The position numbers were made by a program, and so were the translations under genes. 64,000 bases of DNA from Tamlana sp038148895 (GTDB taxonomy: Bacteria > Bacteroidota > Bacteroidia > Flavobacteriales > Flavobacteriaceae): NCBI GenBank assembly GCA_038148895.1, contig JBBVGQ010000002.1; one strand, 5' to 3'. Below the pieces are notes generated by a model. The model was not told the DNA's origin and did not search any database. It saw nothing but the letters and a program-made list of their open reading frames with translations. Of the stretch, positions 61,076 to 64,000 are shown in pieces (position 1 is the stretch's first letter; each line of letters starts with the position of its first letter).

Positions 61076-62254
61076 TTAGTTGCGTTCTATAATAATTGCC
61101 GATGCACCACCGCCACCATTGCATATGGCTGCTGCACCAATTTTTGCATTGTTCTGTTCCAAAACGTTTAAAAGTGTGATTATAATTCTAACACCGGAAC
61201 AACCTAGTGGGTGCCCTAATGAAACAGCACCACCATTTACATTTACGTTAGAGTCGTTAAGCCCGAGGATTTTCATATTAGCCAATCCAACAACAGAAAA
61301 CGCTTCGTTAAACTCAAAAAAATCAACATCTTTTAAATCAATACCTGCTTTATTTAATGCTTTCGGTAAAGCTTTTGCGGGAGCCGTGGTAAACCATTCC
61401 GGTTCTTGGGCAGCATCTGCATAGCTTTTTATCGTTGCCAAAGGTTTTAGCCCCAATTCCTGAGCTTTTTCTTTACTCATTAAAACCATGGCGCCAGCAC
61501 CATCGTTAATGGTAGAGGCATTGGCCGCTGTTACCGTGCCTTCTTTTGAAAATGCAGGGCGCAATTGCGGAATTTTATCCATGCGCACATTTTTGTATTC
61601 CTCATCTTCAACTACAAATATGGGTTCGCCTCTTCTTTGGGGAACTTCAACAGGAACAACTTCATTATTGAATTTTCCAGCTTTCCAAGCAGCGGCAGAA
61701 CGTTCATACGACTGAATGGCAAAGGCATCTTGGTCTTCTCTTGTGAATTTATATTCAATAGCGCAAGCATCGGCGCAAACGCCCATAGCATTTTGGTCGT
61801 AAGCATCTACCAAGCCGTCTTTTTGCATACCGTCAACTAAAGTAGTCGGTCCAAATTTTGTGCCTGTACGTGCATGTAAATAGTGCGGAATTAAACTCAT
61901 ATTTTCCATGCCGCCTGCAACCACAATATGGGCATCACCCAAAGCAATAGCTTGGGCTGCTTGCATAACTGCTTTCATCCCAGAGGCACAAACTTTATTT
62001 ACTGTAGTGCACGGCACCGTATTGGGAATGCCTGCATAAATGGCAGCTTGCCTTGCGGGTGCTTGGCCAGTACCGGCTTGCACCACATTTCCCATTAAAA
62101 CTTCTTCAACTAAATTTGGGTCTAAATTTATCTTATCTAATGCGCCTTTTATGGCTATGGCACCTAATTTTGGAGCTTCTATTGTAGATAGTGCACCCAA
62201 AAAACTACCAATTGGTGTTCTTACTGCAGAAACAATAACTACTTCGTTATTCAT
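61076..62254 (-). CDS. Acetyl-CoA C-acetyltransferase (thiolase)
   Basis: Condenses or splits acetoacetyl-CoA and related thioesters. 392 residues, full thiolase length. Nucleophile Cys89 in TTVNKVCASGMKAVMQA; the second half has NEAFSVVGLAN, the base His in GGAVSLGHPLGCSGVRIIITLL (about 348) and the second Cys in AAICNGGGGASAIIIE (about 378). It fits biosynthetic or degradative thiolases (AtoB/PhaA type); the physiological direction cannot be inferred. First gene of a unit with the NlpC/P60 peptidase and divergent from the PgpH-like gene. Confidence 0.95.
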   Translation of the reverse strand: MNNEVVIVSAVRTPIGSFLGALSTIEAPKLGAIAIKGALDKINLDPNLVEEVLMGNVVQAGTGQAPARQAAIYAGIPNTVPCTTVNKVCASGMKAVMQAAQAIALGDAHIVVAGGMENMSLIPHYLHARTGTKFGPTTLVDGMQKDGLVDAYDQNAMGVCADACAIEYKFTREDQDAFAIQSYERSAAAWKAGKFNNEVVPVEVPQRRGEPIFVVEDEEYKNVRMDKIPQLRPAFSKEGTVTAANASTINDGAGAMVLMSKEKAQELGLKPLATIKSYADAAQEPEWFTTAPAKALPKALNKAGIDLKDVDFFEFNEAFSVVGLANMKILGLNDSNVNVNGGAVSLGHPLGCSGVRIIITLLNVLEQNNAKIGAAAICNGGGGASAIIIERN

Positions 62255-62282
62255 TAGTTTAAAATATTTACTTTAGTAATTG

Positions 62283-62290
62283 CGAAAATA
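62283..62290 (-). promoter_or_regulatory. Possible -7 box of the thiolase promoter
   Basis: TATTTTCG on the minus strand, one mismatch from TAnnTTTG and identical to the box before the OmpA-family gene, 28 nt before the start codon at 62254. Confidence 0.35.
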
Positions 62291-62356
62291 ATGATTTTTT
62301 GATAGAAACCTGAAGGATTCATTCATTATAAAAAATGAGAAACCCCTAATATTTAT

Positions 62357-62364
62357 TACATTTG
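62357..62364 (+). promoter_or_regulatory. Putative -7 box of the PgpH-like gene
   Basis: TACATTTG, an exact TAnnTTTG match, only 8 nt before the ATG at 62373, so the mRNA leader would be very short. No TTG is visible at -33. Confidence 0.42.
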
Positions 62365-62372
62365 ATTTTTAA

Positions 62373-64000
62373 ATGAAAGACTTCATAAACAAGCTATATA
62401 GAAACCATTCCCTGATTTACAAAGGACTGTTGTTTATATGCACCACAGTTTTAATTGTGTATTTATTTCCTAAAAGCGGAAAGTTTAAATATAGCTTTGA
62501 AAAAGGTAAACCTTGGCAATCTGAAAGTTTACAAGCACCTTTTGATTTTGCAATTAAAAAGACTGATGCTGAAATAGCTTCAGAAAAGAAAGAACTTACC
62601 GATAATGCTGTTTTATACTTTGATTTAGATAACACCATTGAAAACAAGGTAAGAAGCAATTTTGAAGCTCAATTTCAAGCTGTTTTTTCCGATACATTGT
62701 CCAGAAGCCTGACCCAAAAATTAAAGCAAACGGGAGAAACAATCATTTCGCAGCTTTACGAGTTTGGAATTTTAGCTGAAACCCATGATTTTCCTGATGA
62801 TAAAAGAATTGCCATTCTCGATGGCCGTGAAGAAATTAATGATGGTTTTTTTTCAAGTTTGGTCCAACAGGATGCGGTTTCAAATGTGATTGATAAAGTT
62901 TTGGTTAAGGATAAGCTGTCTGGTTATAAAACAGCATATGTTGCCTTGTTTTTTGATTTAATAGAACCCAACCTGACTTACAACAAGGAAGTTACAGATA
63001 ATGTTCTTCAAGATGAGTTAAGTAAAATTTCGTATACCAAGGGAAGCGTTGCCAAGGAAACTCTGATTGTTTCAAAAGGAGAGGTTGTTGAAGGTGGTAA
63101 ATATCAAATTTTAAAGTCGCTACAATCTGAATATGAGTCGCAAGTCTGGAGCAAATCCAACTACAATTGGATACTGTTTGCTTATACCTTGCTCGTGGCA
63201 TTGGCACTGCTCATGTTATTGTTGTTTTTAAGAAAATACAGGGTAAATGTTTTTGAAGACAATACCAAGGTAACTTTTATTTTCTTCAATATTGCACTTT
63301 TAATTTTTATTACCACTTTAGTGGTAAACTACGATTCTAAGTACATTTACATTGTACCCATCTGCATTTTACCTTTGGTTTTTAAGGCTTTTTTTGATGC
63401 CCGATTGGGATTATTTGCCCATGTTTTAACGGTATTGCTTTTGGGCTTTATTGTGCCCAACAGCTATGAGTATGTGTTTCTTCAAATTATTGCGGGAATC
63501 GTGACTATTTTAACGGTATCAGAACTTTATAAACGTGCCAATTTGTTCATTTCGGTGGGGCAAATTACACTCATTTACATCATTGCGTATTTTGCGTTTT
63601 TTGTCATTCATGAGGGTAGTGTTGAAACACTAAAATGGGAAACCTTTATATGGTTTATACTTTGTGGACTTGCAACTTTGTTTGTTCAGCCGTTAATTTA
63701 CGCTTACGAAAAACTCTTTGGTCTGGTTTCGGATGTATCACTTTTGGAACTGTCGGATACCAATACAAAATTGTTGAAAGAACTTTCAAATTTGGCACCC
63801 GGTACATTTCACCATTCTTTAAATGTGGCAAATTTGGCTGAAGCTTCGGCAAATGAAATTGGGGCAAACGCCATGTTGGTCAGGGTTGGGGCATTGTATC
63901 ATGATATTGGTAAAATGAAAAACCCAACGTATTTTACAGAAAACCAATCAACTGGAATTAATCCGCACGATGAACTTTCTGCTAAAGAAAGTGCCCGAAT
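62373..64000 (+). CDS. 7TM-HD family phosphodiesterase (PgpH-like), 3' part outside window
   Basis: Predicted cyclic-di-AMP phosphodiesterase of the PgpH family; 542 codons are visible and the gene runs off the right edge. Order: TM1 (about 15-33, [18 protein letters not shown]), an extracytoplasmic 7TM-HDED-type domain beginning [23 protein letters not shown], seven membrane helices (about 270-450), then a cytoplasmic HD domain starting [24 protein letters not shown] with [16 protein letters not shown] (the H-D metal pair) and [13 protein letters not shown]. The frame begins at ATG 62373. Usually the main c-di-AMP-degrading enzyme in Bacteroidota. Confidence 0.92.
   Translation, partial: MKDFINKLYRNHSLIYKGLLFICTTVLIVYLFPKSGKFKYSFEKGKPWQSESLQAPFDFAIKKTDAEIASEKKELTDNAVLYFDLDNTIENKVRSNFEAQFQAVFSDTLSRSLTQKLKQTGETIISQLYEFGILAETHDFPDDKRIAILDGREEINDGFFSSLVQQDAVSNVIDKVLVKDKLSGYKTAYVALFFDLIEPNLTYNKEVTDNVLQDELSKISYTKGSVAKETLIVSKGEVVEGGKYQILKSLQSEYESQVWSKSNYNWILFAYTLLVALALLMLLLFLRKYRVNVFEDNTKVTFIFFNIALLIFITTLVVNYDSKYIYIVPICILPLVFKAFFDARLGLFAHVLTVLLLGFIVPNSYEYVFLQIIAGIVTILTVSELYKRANLFISVGQITLIYIIAYFAFFVIHEGSVETLKWETFIWFILCGLATLFVQPLIYAYEKLFGLVSDVSLLELSDTNTKLLKELSNLAPGTFHHSLNVANLAEASANEIGANAMLVRVGALYHDIGKMKNPTYFTENQSTGINPHDELSAKESAR

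Overview
The window looks like a chromosome segment of a marine or environmental member of the Flavobacteriaceae (Bacteroidota). The evidence is the low-GC, lysine/asparagine/isoleucine-rich coding, the Bacteroidota-type promoter boxes (TTTG-N19-TATATTTG ahead of tRNA-Tyr), a secreted enzyme with a type IX secretion sorting domain, a PorV/PorQ-like barrel, a DUF2795 protein, a SecA with the flavobacterial C-terminus, and the kdsD-tatC-AhpD-like-lptB block opposite recQ. Species cannot be fixed from the sequence alone.

Layout. 1-11.7 kb is housekeeping: a deoxynucleoside kinase (cut by the window edge), a secreted protein, tRNA-Tyr, a small lipoprotein, secA, a DUF2795 protein, a PduO-type cobalamin adenosyltransferase, an OmpA-family protein with calcium-type repeats, a methyltransferase and an ABC-F ATPase. 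11.75-47.85 kb is one very large plus-strand surface-polysaccharide locus of 33 genes. 47.9-64 kb returns to core genes: a DUF4105 / PorV-like pair, pssA, a DUF808 protein, a T9SS-exported sugar dehydrogenase, a small membrane protein, lptB, an AhpD-like protein, tatC, kdsD, recQ, a cyclophilin-FKBP fusion, an NlpC/P60 peptidase, a thiolase and the start of a 7TM-HD (PgpH-like) phosphodiesterase. No gene-free stretch exceeds 300 bases. I saw no insertion sequence, prophage, CRISPR array or replication origin.

How the locus appears to work. The front end is Wza (outer-membrane export lipoprotein), Wzc (co-polymerase/tyrosine kinase with a Tyr-Gly tail), and a Wzm/Wzt ABC exporter whose ATPase carries a C-terminal extension of the cargo-binding kind. 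The body encodes 18 putative glycosyltransferases (ten GT2, five GT4, three divergent GT-B-like). It also encodes many decorating enzymes: a sulfotransferase, three pyruvyltransferase-family proteins, an acyltransferase-3, a hexapeptide acetyltransferase fused to a glycosyltransferase, and two methyltransferases, plus a nonulosonic (sialic-like) acid synthase and a CMP-transferase fused to a KdsC-like phosphatase. The tail holds a Wzy/WaaL-type polymerase-ligase and a polyprenyl-phosphate sugar-1-phosphate transferase that would start the glycan on its lipid. No Wzx flippase was found, so export is inferred to go through Wzm/Wzt even though Wza, Wzc and a Wzy-type protein are present. This mixed architecture, together with a nonulosonic acid that might act as a chain cap, is the most interesting signal in the window.
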